Source of the DNA: Lachnospiraceae bacterium
GTDB taxonomy: Bacteria; Bacillota; Clostridia; Lachnospirales; Lachnospiraceae
Length of the DNA stretch: 25,565 nt
Assembly (NCBI GenBank): GCA_009774615.1
Contig: VSOC01000045.1
Coordinates: forward strand, 1 to 25,565
Direction: 5' to 3'
Every line of letters starts with the position of its first letter. Within the stretch, counting starts at the first letter, position 1. The notes under the pieces were generated by a model that saw only the letters and a list, made by a program, of their open reading frames with translations, had not been told where the DNA came from and made no database searches. Both the position numbers and the translations under genes were made by a program. Shown here piece after piece: positions 16,027-22,333 of the stretch.

Positions 16027-16097
16027 TTGCAATTTCATCTATAAATAGTAAACTAAACATGTAACCTAAACATGTGAACAATAACACCTGAACACGT
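16027..16097 (+). promoter_or_regulatory. Promoter with direct repeats before the charged-protein gene
   Basis: TTGCAA (16027-16032), a 16-base spacer and TAAACT (16049-16054) make a plausible promoter. Overlapping or following it are CTAAACATGT (16053-16062), the same again (16066-16075, offset 13) and CTGAACACGT (16088-16097, offset 22). A 22-base offset between copies is what LytTR regulators usually read, so the regulator just upstream is a candidate binder. Confidence 0.4.
16066..16088 (+). repeat. Dispersed TGTGAACARTAAC repeat, copy 1
   Basis: ATGTGAACAATAACA (16072-16086) is identical over 15 bases to 18894-18908, and the wider TAAACATGTGAACAATAACACC matches the reverse strand of 18854-18878 at all but about four positions. 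Confidence 0.65.
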
Positions 16098-16147
16098 AAA
16101 GTCATCAAAGCACAAAAACATCATTGGACAAAAAGGAGGAATAAACG

Positions 16148-16660
16148 ATGACACCTATTTTTGCAGCGCCTTCCCGGGCGATACAGTCCCATCCTGCGCC
16201 AACCGGGGTAAAAGACCCGTCAAAAGTACATGAAACCAAGGTCAAAGAAGCAAAAGAAAAAGAAGCCAAAACAAAAGAAGCCGAAAAATTGGCAAAACCA
16301 GAAAAGGACGAATATCTCCCGGAAGAAAAGCACGAACCGTCCGGGCGCTACTGGATGGAACAGGGGGAGGACGGACAGAAGAAAATCCACTTCGACGATC
16401 CGGATAAAAACCCAAAAGCAAACACTCCGGAGAAAACGCCTCAAAAACCCGAGCCGGAAATCTGTAAAGGCAATAATGATAAAGCGGTGCGGGAAATCGA
16501 AAAACTGAAAGAAGAAAAGAAAACCCTTGAACAGCAGATCCAGAAAGAAACCGATGAGGAAAAAATCAAAAAACTGGAACAAAAACTGGCACAGGTAGAA
16601 AATGAACTCCGCCAGAAGGACAATAACGGCTATCTGCGCCGGAACACCGTTTTTAGCTAA
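16148..16660 (+). CDS. Small Lys/Glu-rich coiled-coil protein, unknown
   Basis: I do not recognise this 170-residue protein. After a mildly apolar start (MTPIFAAPSRAIQ) it is dominated by Lys, Glu, Pro and Gln. Residues 27-55 are alternating KEAKEKEAK-type repeats; a short less charged block SGRYWMEQGEDGQKKIHFDDP (66-86, quoted in part: GRYWMEQGE) may be a recognition segment; residues 112-160 form a strong predicted coiled coil (IEKLKEEKKTLEQQI, KLEQKLAQVENEL). There is no signal peptide, membrane helix or enzyme motif. The ribosome site AAAAGGAGG is excellent and a long terminator follows, so it is a real single-gene unit or the tail of the two-component operon. It lies directly between the two-component genes and the ATPase/TOPRIM pair. 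A small structural or regulatory protein is the most that can be said. Confidence 0.75.
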   Translation: MTPIFAAPSRAIQSHPAPTGVKDPSKVHETKVKEAKEKEAKTKEAEKLAKPEKDEYLPEEKHEPSGRYWMEQGEDGQKKIHFDDPDKNPKANTPEKTPQKPEPEICKGNNDKAVREIEKLKEEKKTLEQQIQKETDEEKIKKLEQKLAQVENELRQKDNNGYLRRNTVFS

Positions 16661-16665
16661 ATCAT

Positions 16666-16734
16666 AAAAAGAGCAGTAATCCATCATCATAGCATACCTT
16701 AAAATCAGGCAGATGATTCATTTACTGCTCTTTT
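16666..16734. terminator. Bidirectional terminator
   Basis: AAAAGAGCAGTAA (ending 16679) pairs perfectly with TTACTGCTCTTTT (16722-16734); ATCATC (16683-16688) and GATGAT (16712-16717) extend the stem. It lies between convergent genes ending at 16660 and 16750, with T-runs on both strands. Confidence 0.8.
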
Positions 16735-16749
16735 CCTTTCCCTAAATGG

Positions 16750-17433
16750 TTATCGGTTTTTAAAAATGAAATGCATATTTGAATGTCGGTGCAATGAATT
16801 TTTATCTTTTTCTATATAATCCCATGTTTTTTGATAAGTTCCCAAAACAGCAATGGCAGGTTCAGAAATAAACGTTACAAACTCTTCTGCTCTGCCATCA
16901 TATTTATCCGCAAATTCATCTGATAATCGTTGTTTTTCTTCATTCGAATAATTTTTCAATTCACCATATAAAACATGTTCTAAATTGCAGGAATTAAAAT
17001 AAATTCGATAAGGTATTTCATGAATTTTTCCTGTTTTGCGAAGCTTAAATAAAATATCCCCTTTTCTTTTATTCCTATCCGCAATAACCTGGACATGTTT
17101 CGCCAGAATGAAATCCTCATAATACTGAACTTCTTCTATATCAGCATTTTTAATATCTTCACTTGGGATATAAACTCCATCCATATCCACAATATGAATT
17201 ATCCTGATAAAATCATCAAAATTATACCTGTACCGCCTTTGAATATACTCAATCTGTTCATTTATTTTTTTCTTTATATCATCAAGAGAAACATTATCTT
17301 TCAGCGTAATATCGCCATGTACAACGACAAACTGTACTTCATCACTTGAAAAATACTCCTTCATCACTGAACCCAATGCAGCCTCATCACTTGGTCCTTC
17401 CACGATGAATAGCACTACTTTTTTCTCCCTCAT
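16750..17433 (-). CDS. TOPRIM-like protein paired with AAA ATPase, putative defence effector
   Basis: A 227-residue protein with the signs of a TOPRIM-type metal-binding fold: VLFIVEGPSDEAAL (Glu12 and the following DE) and, after an alpha/beta stretch, IHIVDMDGVYI with the Asp83-x-Asp85 pair. This is the order seen in OLD-family nucleases and in AriB (DUF4435) and RloB/AbiLii-like proteins. Beyond that, FNSCNLEHVLYGE and the C-terminal half are not recognisable. Its ATG overlaps the stop of the upstream ATPase gene by four bases (ATGA), so the two are made together. The region is much AT-richer than its flanks (19/60 and 16/60 G+C in 17101-17160 and 17221-17280, against 31/60 in 19561-19620), suggesting acquisition. 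I infer a toxic nuclease-like effector held or triggered by the ATPase; exact family membership is unproven. Confidence 0.65.
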   Translation of the reverse strand: MREKKVVLFIVEGPSDEAALGSVMKEYFSSDEVQFVVVHGDITLKDNVSLDDIKKKINEQIEYIQRRYRYNFDDFIRIIHIVDMDGVYIPSEDIKNADIEEVQYYEDFILAKHVQVIADRNKRKGDILFKLRKTGKIHEIPYRIYFNSCNLEHVLYGELKNYSNEEKQRLSDEFADKYDGRAEEFVTFISEPAIAVLGTYQKTWDYIEKDKNSLHRHSNMHFIFKNR

Positions 17434-18818
17434 CCCTGAATCCTTCTCCCCGCCTTCCTGAATGCCCGCGCAATTTTTAAACTATCCGTTTCTTCATAGA
17501 TAATCTCATCCTGTCCGCCCAGAGTAATTCCTCGAATATATACATCCCTGAGATTATTTGAAGATTTTATATTTTTCATATGAATATAGCGTCTGTTTGG
17601 ATTTGCTGTAGAAAACATAATGCTGTCTTTATCGAGCATTTCCAAAGCCCGAAGATTATGCGAAGTAAAAATCAGCTGTCCCTTGGCATTTTTCTCAAAA
17701 ATATCCAGAAGTTCTCCCAGCATATATTCAAAAATACCTGCATCTAATTCATCGATGACCAGACAAATCGAAGGATTTCCAAACGCCTGGATGAGTGCAT
17801 TTAAAATGGATATAATCTTAATAATTCCTTCCGATTCCATACGGATGGGAATGGGGGAAATTCCTTCACGCACCGAGAGAAGTTCTATTTTATAACCCTT
17901 TTTTCCAGAATCCGTCATCTGCATTCCATAATCAAAAACAGCAATCTTCATCCCCGGAATAATCGTACAGAGAACGATATTAATCTGTTCCACAATAATT
18001 TCCAAAATATTTTTTCTTTCCTCCTGTAAAACAACAGGTTCCGTTAAGGAAATGGCAAAATCTCCCTTCATTCCCATCTTATTTTGCTCAATCTTAAATG
18101 CCATGGGAAGAAAAAAATTCGCAGAAATCATACCTGAATGTGTATTGCGTATAACAAATAAATCTTTTACTGCAAATTGAAATAAGGCTTGAATTACTCT
18201 CGAATACTGCCGGAAACTATTACTATAGTCCCGACAGAATATTTCCCTGCTGTTCTCTCCAAAAATATAGGAACAATTACTCTTTTCCGCCATTTTTTTT
18301 GCAACAATAAGATCCATCTTTATTTCTTTGCTTCCTTCTGCCGCTTCATCCAAGCGTTTTTGGGGAGTAAATATAAGTTCATGTTCCTGCCTCTTATAAT
18401 CCATAAAAACCGTTTTATTGCTTTTATTATCTCCTTTATGAACAGCACAGCTTAATGTTTCCCTTGCAATTTCAGCCCCTTTATCTTTTCTCTGTAAAAG
18501 CAGCCTGTACCCGACCTCATAAAAAACCGATTCTTCAAAAACAGAAAATCCTGCCGAAATTTCTGCCTGCTCTTCCTGTACATCGATATAGTCTGCAAGT
18601 TCTTCATCAAGGCTATCTCCAACCATAATTTTCTGCAAATAATACAGCGTATCAATTACTGCCGTTTTTCCTGAACCGTTTTGTCCATATAAACCCAGAA
18701 CCTCAGCCTGTTTATTCAGCAACTGTTTCTGGTAAACACCCGGCATTACAATCTGACCATTTTTTACATTTTTTATCTTTTCAATATGCAATGAAGTTAA
18801 TCGTACAATCGTTTCCAT
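17430..18818 (-). CDS. AAA15/OLD-like ATPase of a putative antiphage pair
   Basis: The product is 462 residues from ATG 18816-18818; GGAGGG lies seven bases upstream, whereas the preceding in-frame ATG (18822-18824) abuts it. It is an ABC-type AAA ATPase of the AAA15/AAA_21 kind: Walker A GLYGQNGSGKTAV (about 42-54), a long divergent middle region, an ABC-like signature MESEGIIKIISIL (about 327-339), Walker B CLVIDELDAGIFEYM (about 352-366) and the switch FTSHNLRALEML (about 385-396). These are the marks of the ATPases in AriA (PARIS), AbiLi, OLD and Septu. It has no fused nuclease domain; that role would fall to the overlapping downstream TOPRIM-like gene. A housekeeping RecF/SMC role is unlikely given the AT-rich, repeat-flanked, two-gene setting. 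A defence function is inferred from architecture. Confidence 0.78.
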   Translation of the reverse strand: METIVRLTSLHIEKIKNVKNGQIVMPGVYQKQLLNKQAEVLGLYGQNGSGKTAVIDTLYYLQKIMVGDSLDEELADYIDVQEEQAEISAGFSVFEESVFYEVGYRLLLQRKDKGAEIARETLSCAVHKGDNKSNKTVFMDYKRQEHELIFTPQKRLDEAAEGSKEIKMDLIVAKKMAEKSNCSYIFGENSREIFCRDYSNSFRQYSRVIQALFQFAVKDLFVIRNTHSGMISANFFLPMAFKIEQNKMGMKGDFAISLTEPVVLQEERKNILEIIVEQINIVLCTIIPGMKIAVFDYGMQMTDSGKKGYKIELLSVREGISPIPIRMESEGIIKIISILNALIQAFGNPSICLVIDELDAGIFEYMLGELLDIFEKNAKGQLIFTSHNLRALEMLDKDSIMFSTANPNRRYIHMKNIKSSNNLRDVYIRGITLGGQDEIIYEETDSLKIARAFRKAGRRIQG

Positions 18819-18853
18819 ATCCATCCCTCCACTTATACAGGCAGCAGAAATAA

Positions 18854-18908
18854 GGCGTTACTGTTCACACGTTTACAGCAAGTGGGCAGACCTATGTGAA
18901 CAATAACA
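18854..18908. repeat. Inverted pair of dispersed TGTGAACARTAAC repeats
   Basis: GTTACTGTTCACA (18857-18869) and TGTGAACAATAAC (18895-18907) are complementary at 12 of 13 positions, forming an imperfect hairpin with a 25-base loop. The element lies 36 bases upstream of the ATPase start, within its presumed promoter region, and shares 15 identical bases with the repeat at 16072-16086. Confidence 0.65.
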
Positions 18909-19028
18909 ATAAGCCTTCACATATCTTCCCTTTAAATTCAACTTATATCCTAACATAAAACACTTATAATATCAAATATTTTTCCTGTTTTTATATTTTT
19001 TATTCCGTTTTTTGAATAATAGATACGA

Positions 19029-20948
19029 TTAAACTCCATTTCCCTCCTCATAAGCCTCCAACCACCGAATACAAGCCTCTGTCCACTCCTCCCAGCAAGC
19101 CGACAATTCTTTAAAAATCCCCCCTGCTTTTGCCCCTTCGGCAATCGCCTTCTCTTCATGCATCTCCATTTCCACCCATTTTCTCCACTCTTCCTCCCTG
19201 CGCTTTTCTTCCTCCTGTCTGTACCTTTCGGCTTCCTCCCACAGATGTTCCACCTTCCGCCGGGCCTTTTTTAGTTCTTCCCCGGCAAGGGCCATCCTCC
19301 AGTCCTGGTAAGCCTCCTCTGTGCCAATTTCTTTTAACTGGTGCCGCTCTGCCTTAGGAACGGCGCGAAGCCCGGCAATTAATGCCTGATCCTCCGCCTG
19401 AATCCGCGCTGCAATCCCGCCCATCCGGTTCTGCCTGCATTTTTCCCGGTAGTGTTCATAGCCAAAGGGATAATACAGCACCGATTCTCCCTCAAAAATC
19501 AGCAGGGCATCCGCCACCTGCCGGATAAAATAGCGGTCATGGGAAACAAACAGAATTGTCCCCGTGTAGGCGGCAAATGCCGACTCTAATGTTTCCTTTG
19601 CCTGCACATCCATATGGTTCGTCGGCTCGTCCAGAAGCAGGAGATTGGGCCTGCTCTGCAAAAGTTCCGCTAAAACCAGCCTTGCCTTCTCTCCCCCGGA
19701 CAATGCACCGACCTTCCCGTGCGCTAACCTCCCCCGGAAAAGATATGCCCCCAAAACACTTCTTACCTCCTTCTGGGTCAGTGCCGGAAATAAATCATGA
19801 AAATGCTCCGCCACCGTCTTTTCCGAAACAATCTCTGCCGAGTGCTGGTCAAAATACCCCATCACTGTCCGATTCCCCAGGGTACACTTTCCGCCCAGGG
19901 AGGGCATTAACCCGGCAACTGTCTTTAAAAAGGTCGTCTTTCCTGCCCCATTATCCCCGATAATCCCGATTTTCTGCCCCCGTTTTACCCGAAGCGAAAG
20001 TTCACAAATCACCTTATCTTTCTCATAGCCCAGCTTTAAATGCTCCGCCTCAATCACCCATTTGCTGCCCAAAACCAGAGGATCGATAGCTCCAGTAAAT
20101 AAATGTACATTGTCCTCTATCGGCTTTTCGATAAGTTCCATCCGCCCGACTATCTTTTTGCGGGAACGGGCAAAGGCTGCCTTGTTGGGCTTGTGTTTAA
20201 ACCGCTCCACCAACTGATTTAACCGCTGTAATTCCTCCTGCTGCCGCTCATAAGCCTTTTTTGCGATGGCAAGATCCTTCACCTTCTGTCTGCGGTAATG
20301 GGTATAATTTCCCGGATAGCGCTTAAGCTTCCCATTTTCCACTTCCACCACGACATCTACCACCTGATCCAGAAAAAAACGGTCATGCGATACGAAAACC
20401 ACGGCATGGGGATAGAATCGCATATATTCCTCCAGCCACTCCACCGCAGCTATGTCCAAATGGTTCGTAGGCTCATCCAGCAGCAGGACATCCGGTTTTT
20501 GCAACAGCAGGCGAATCAAAGAAATCTTTGTCTGCTCTCCCCCAGAAAAAGAAGAAAGCTTCCTGATCTTATCCTCCCGCGAAAATCCAAACCCGGTAAA
20601 TAATTTATCGTACTCCAATTCGTAGGAAAACCTCTCCCGGGAATTCTCTGCAAACCCTAAAGCCCCCTCCAAAAGAAGTTCCTCCACCGTCTTATCCTTA
20701 TCTTCCTCCCGACCCTGGTGAAGCATTCCCACCGTAACCTTCCGTGAACAGACCATCCCCGGCCCCATCCGCTTATCATCCCGATCCAAATCCAGTTCCC
20801 CGGCAAGCACCCGCAAAAGCGTCGTCTTCCCCGCACCGTTCTTTCCCACCACGGCAATCTTTTCCTGGCCCTTGATCGCAAAATCAATGTGGGACAGCAC
20901 CGTCACACCCCCGACACTCACCGTCCCGTCGATAATCTGAACTAACAT
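19029..20948 (-). CDS. ABC-F family ATPase with long charged C-terminal tail
   Basis: A 639-residue soluble protein with two tandem ABC ATPase domains and no membrane segments, hence ABC-F. These bind the ribosomal E-site and act in translation or in resistance to ribosome-targeting antibiotics. First domain: VVGKNGAGKTTLL, SGGEQTKISL, LLLDEPTNHLD. The inter-domain linker (about 215-270) is a basic helical hairpin with FKHKPNKAAFARSRKK. Second domain: IIGDNGAGKTTFL, SGGEKARLVL, LLLDEPTNHMD, FVSHDRYFI. After about residue 520 comes a tail of roughly 120 residues, very rich in Glu, Arg and Trp (EEAERYRQEEEKRREEE), probably coiled coil. ATG with AGGAGGAAGG upstream is well supported. The resistance subtype cannot be told by eye. 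It lies upstream of the ATPase/TOPRIM pair on the same strand with a 210-base gap. Confidence 0.9.
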   Translation of the reverse strand: MLVQIIDGTVSVGGVTVLSHIDFAIKGQEKIAVVGKNGAGKTTLLRVLAGELDLDRDDKRMGPGMVCSRKVTVGMLHQGREEDKDKTVEELLLEGALGFAENSRERFSYELEYDKLFTGFGFSREDKIRKLSSFSGGEQTKISLIRLLLQKPDVLLLDEPTNHLDIAAVEWLEEYMRFYPHAVVFVSHDRFFLDQVVDVVVEVENGKLKRYPGNYTHYRRQKVKDLAIAKKAYERQQEELQRLNQLVERFKHKPNKAAFARSRKKIVGRMELIEKPIEDNVHLFTGAIDPLVLGSKWVIEAEHLKLGYEKDKVICELSLRVKRGQKIGIIGDNGAGKTTFLKTVAGLMPSLGGKCTLGNRTVMGYFDQHSAEIVSEKTVAEHFHDLFPALTQKEVRSVLGAYLFRGRLAHGKVGALSGGEKARLVLAELLQSRPNLLLLDEPTNHMDVQAKETLESAFAAYTGTILFVSHDRYFIRQVADALLIFEGESVLYYPFGYEHYREKCRQNRMGGIAARIQAEDQALIAGLRAVPKAERHQLKEIGTEEAYQDWRMALAGEELKKARRKVEHLWEEAERYRQEEEKRREEEWRKWVEMEMHEEKAIAEGAKAGGIFKELSACWEEWTEACIRWLEAYEEGNGV

Positions 20949-21264
20949 TCCTTCCTCCTGACTTTTCGATTATTGTTTATATAACCTTTGTTTCTATCAT
21001 AACACACATTTTTCCGGCTTTTCAAACAATTTTTCATACTGTACTCTGTAATTCTTAGAACTATTCGGGATATACTCCTTCTCACCACTTTCAAATACTA
21101 TCCTAATTCTTCTTTATCATCTCTATTAAAAAAAGCCATATTACTTTTGCAAGTCCTGAAAAGTTTTCCCTTGCATTTCCTTTAAAAATTCAGTAAAATT
21201 AAAAATGGATGATTTTGCCGGAAAAAAGACAAAACACCCGCATCATCACACAGGAGGTCTTATC
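20949..21264. other. Divergent intergenic region between the ABC-F and gntR genes
   Basis: A 316-base gap. On the minus strand a TTGAAA, an 18-base spacer and TATGAT near 20996-21026 form a plausible ABC-F promoter. On the plus strand a better promoter for the GntR gene lies at 21171-21199. Between them the DNA is AT-rich, with no clear hairpin, leader peptide or attenuator of the kind some resistance ABC-F genes carry. Confidence 0.5.
21171..21199 (+). promoter_or_regulatory. Promoter of the GntR-family regulator gene
   Basis: TTGCAT (21171-21176), a 17-base spacer and TAAAAT (21194-21199) fit the housekeeping consensus closely; transcription would start near 21206, about 60 bases before the start codon. 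Confidence 0.6.
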
Positions 21265-21909
21265 ATGAAACTCGAAAAGGTCACCCTTTCCGAACAGATT
21301 TATCAGCAGTTAAGAAAAGATATTATTAACCAAACCCTTCCTGCCGGAGAAAAGATTACGGTAAAGATGATCCAGGAGCATTTTTCAACAAGCTACACCC
21401 CTGCACGGGAAGCGATCCGACGGCTGGCCCAGGAAGGGCTGTTAGAATCCGTAACCAATGTCGGCGCAACCGTCATTACCCTGACCAAAAAGGATATCCG
21501 GGAAATCTACGATTTCTGCTTTGCCCTGGACAACACAGCAATGTGCGCGGCAATGGAGGAGGAAACATCCGACAACTTTATTCTGGCTATTGCCAAAAAT
21601 ATGCGCCTTCAGGAAGATGCCCTGTCTGCCGAAGATTTCGATACCTTCCGCAAGCTTTCTGACGATTTCCACGATCTTTTCTTCCAGTATGCGAACAATT
21701 CCCGACTCTACCATGCCGCCGAACTTCTGCGGAGCCAGCTGACCATCTTAACAAATAAATATCAGCTTCTCCCGTCCACCATGGCATGTGTGGCCGCCGA
21801 ACATAAAAAAATTGCCGATGCCCTGGAAAAACATCATCTTTCTCTAGCATCAGAACTCTTAAAAAAACATTTCGAACAGGAAAAAAACGATATGCTTGAA
21901 CGTGCCTGA
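21265..21909 (+). CDS. GntR-family regulator, FadR/FCD subfamily
   Basis: A 214-residue cytoplasmic transcription factor. Residues 1-72 are the winged helix: LSEQIYQQLRKDIINQTLPAGEKI, then the HTH with YTPAREAIRRLAQEGLLES (quoted in part: PAREAIRRLAQEGLL) and the wing. Residues about 78-205 are an all-helical FCD ligand domain; FHDLFFQYANNSRLY and AAEHKKIADALEKHH place His residues where FCD proteins often bind a metal that holds a carboxylate ligand. ATG 21265 is preceded by AGGAGGT and starts at the conserved domain; an upstream ATG at 21205 has none. It converges on the flavoprotein/symporter operon, whose promoter has a palindrome such a dimer could bind. Regulation of that operon by an organic acid is inferred. 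Confidence 0.88.
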   Translation: MKLEKVTLSEQIYQQLRKDIINQTLPAGEKITVKMIQEHFSTSYTPAREAIRRLAQEGLLESVTNVGATVITLTKKDIREIYDFCFALDNTAMCAAMEEETSDNFILAIAKNMRLQEDALSAEDFDTFRKLSDDFHDLFFQYANNSRLYHAAELLRSQLTILTNKYQLLPSTMACVAAEHKKIADALEKHHLSLASELLKKHFEQEKNDMLERA

Positions 21910-21937
21910 ACCTTTTTGCCCTGAATCATATAATAAT

Positions 21938-22024
21938 TTAAGGACGGAACTGCTGTAAAATAATGGATTTTCACAACAGTCCCTATCCTTAATCAAGGGC
22001 GTATATCTCATTTACACGATAGGG
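21938..22024. repeat. Overlapping inverted repeats between convergent genes
   Basis: TTAAGGA (21938-21944) pairs with TCCTTAA (21986-21992), extended by ACTG/CAGT and TGT/ACA inside; CCCTATC (21981-21987) can instead pair with GATAGGG (22018-22024). No strong T-run follows either, so termination of gntR or of the opposing operon is possible but not clear. Confidence 0.4.
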
Positions 22025-22042
22025 CAGTCTTACAAAACTACT

Positions 22043-22333
22043 TTAATTTGCCGGCTCCGGGATAACGTCTACAAATTTCGTCCGGTTCATCAGCGGATGT
22101 TCCAGTGTAATCGCCCCCGGCACCGGGCACTGCTGGATACAGGCACCACAGTACCAGCATTCGCCGGGCCATACGACAATCGGATGCTCTCCCTTTTTGG
22201 TGCTGGGAAGCAGCACGTCGCTGTGGCATGTCATCACACAGGTATTGCATCCGATGCATTTTGTTTCATCAAACCGAAGCGGAGCTGCACTGCAGGGTAC
22301 GACGGATACCTTAATCTCATTCATTTTCTTCAT
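22043..22333 (-). CDS. 2[4Fe-4S] ferredoxin-type subunit, AprB-like
   Basis: A 96-residue iron-sulfur protein with two cysteine quartets, C26-x2-C29-x2-C32-x3-C36-H and C59-x2-C62-x2-C65-x3-C69-P, each able to bind a [4Fe-4S] cluster. The long loop between the quartets and the C-terminal tail are reminiscent of the beta subunit of adenylylsulfate reductase. Its ATG overlaps the stop of the flavoprotein gene (TAATG), with GGAGG nine bases upstream, so the two are surely partners: the ferredoxin would pass electrons to or from the flavoprotein FAD. It is the last gene of the operon. No sulfate-activation genes are nearby, so a sulfate role is unsupported. Confidence 0.88.
   Translation of the reverse strand: MKKMNEIKVSVVPCSAAPLRFDETKCIGCNTCVMTCHSDVLLPSTKKGEHPIVVWPGECWYCGACIQQCPVPGAITLEHPLMNRTKFVDVIPEPAN

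Noticed and set aside
16053..16097. CRISPR-like array
   Set aside because: Only three 10-base units with unequal spacing and no cas genes; better seen as regulatory or dispersed repeats.
15971..16147. Hidden agrD-type signal peptide gene after the histidine kinase
   Set aside because: No frame with a ribosome site and peptide-like sequence is visible.
16220..16690. Phe-rich minus-strand open frame looking like a membrane protein
   Set aside because: It is the complement of the Lys/Glu-rich gene at 16148-16660, which turns AAA/GAA codons into TTT/TTC.
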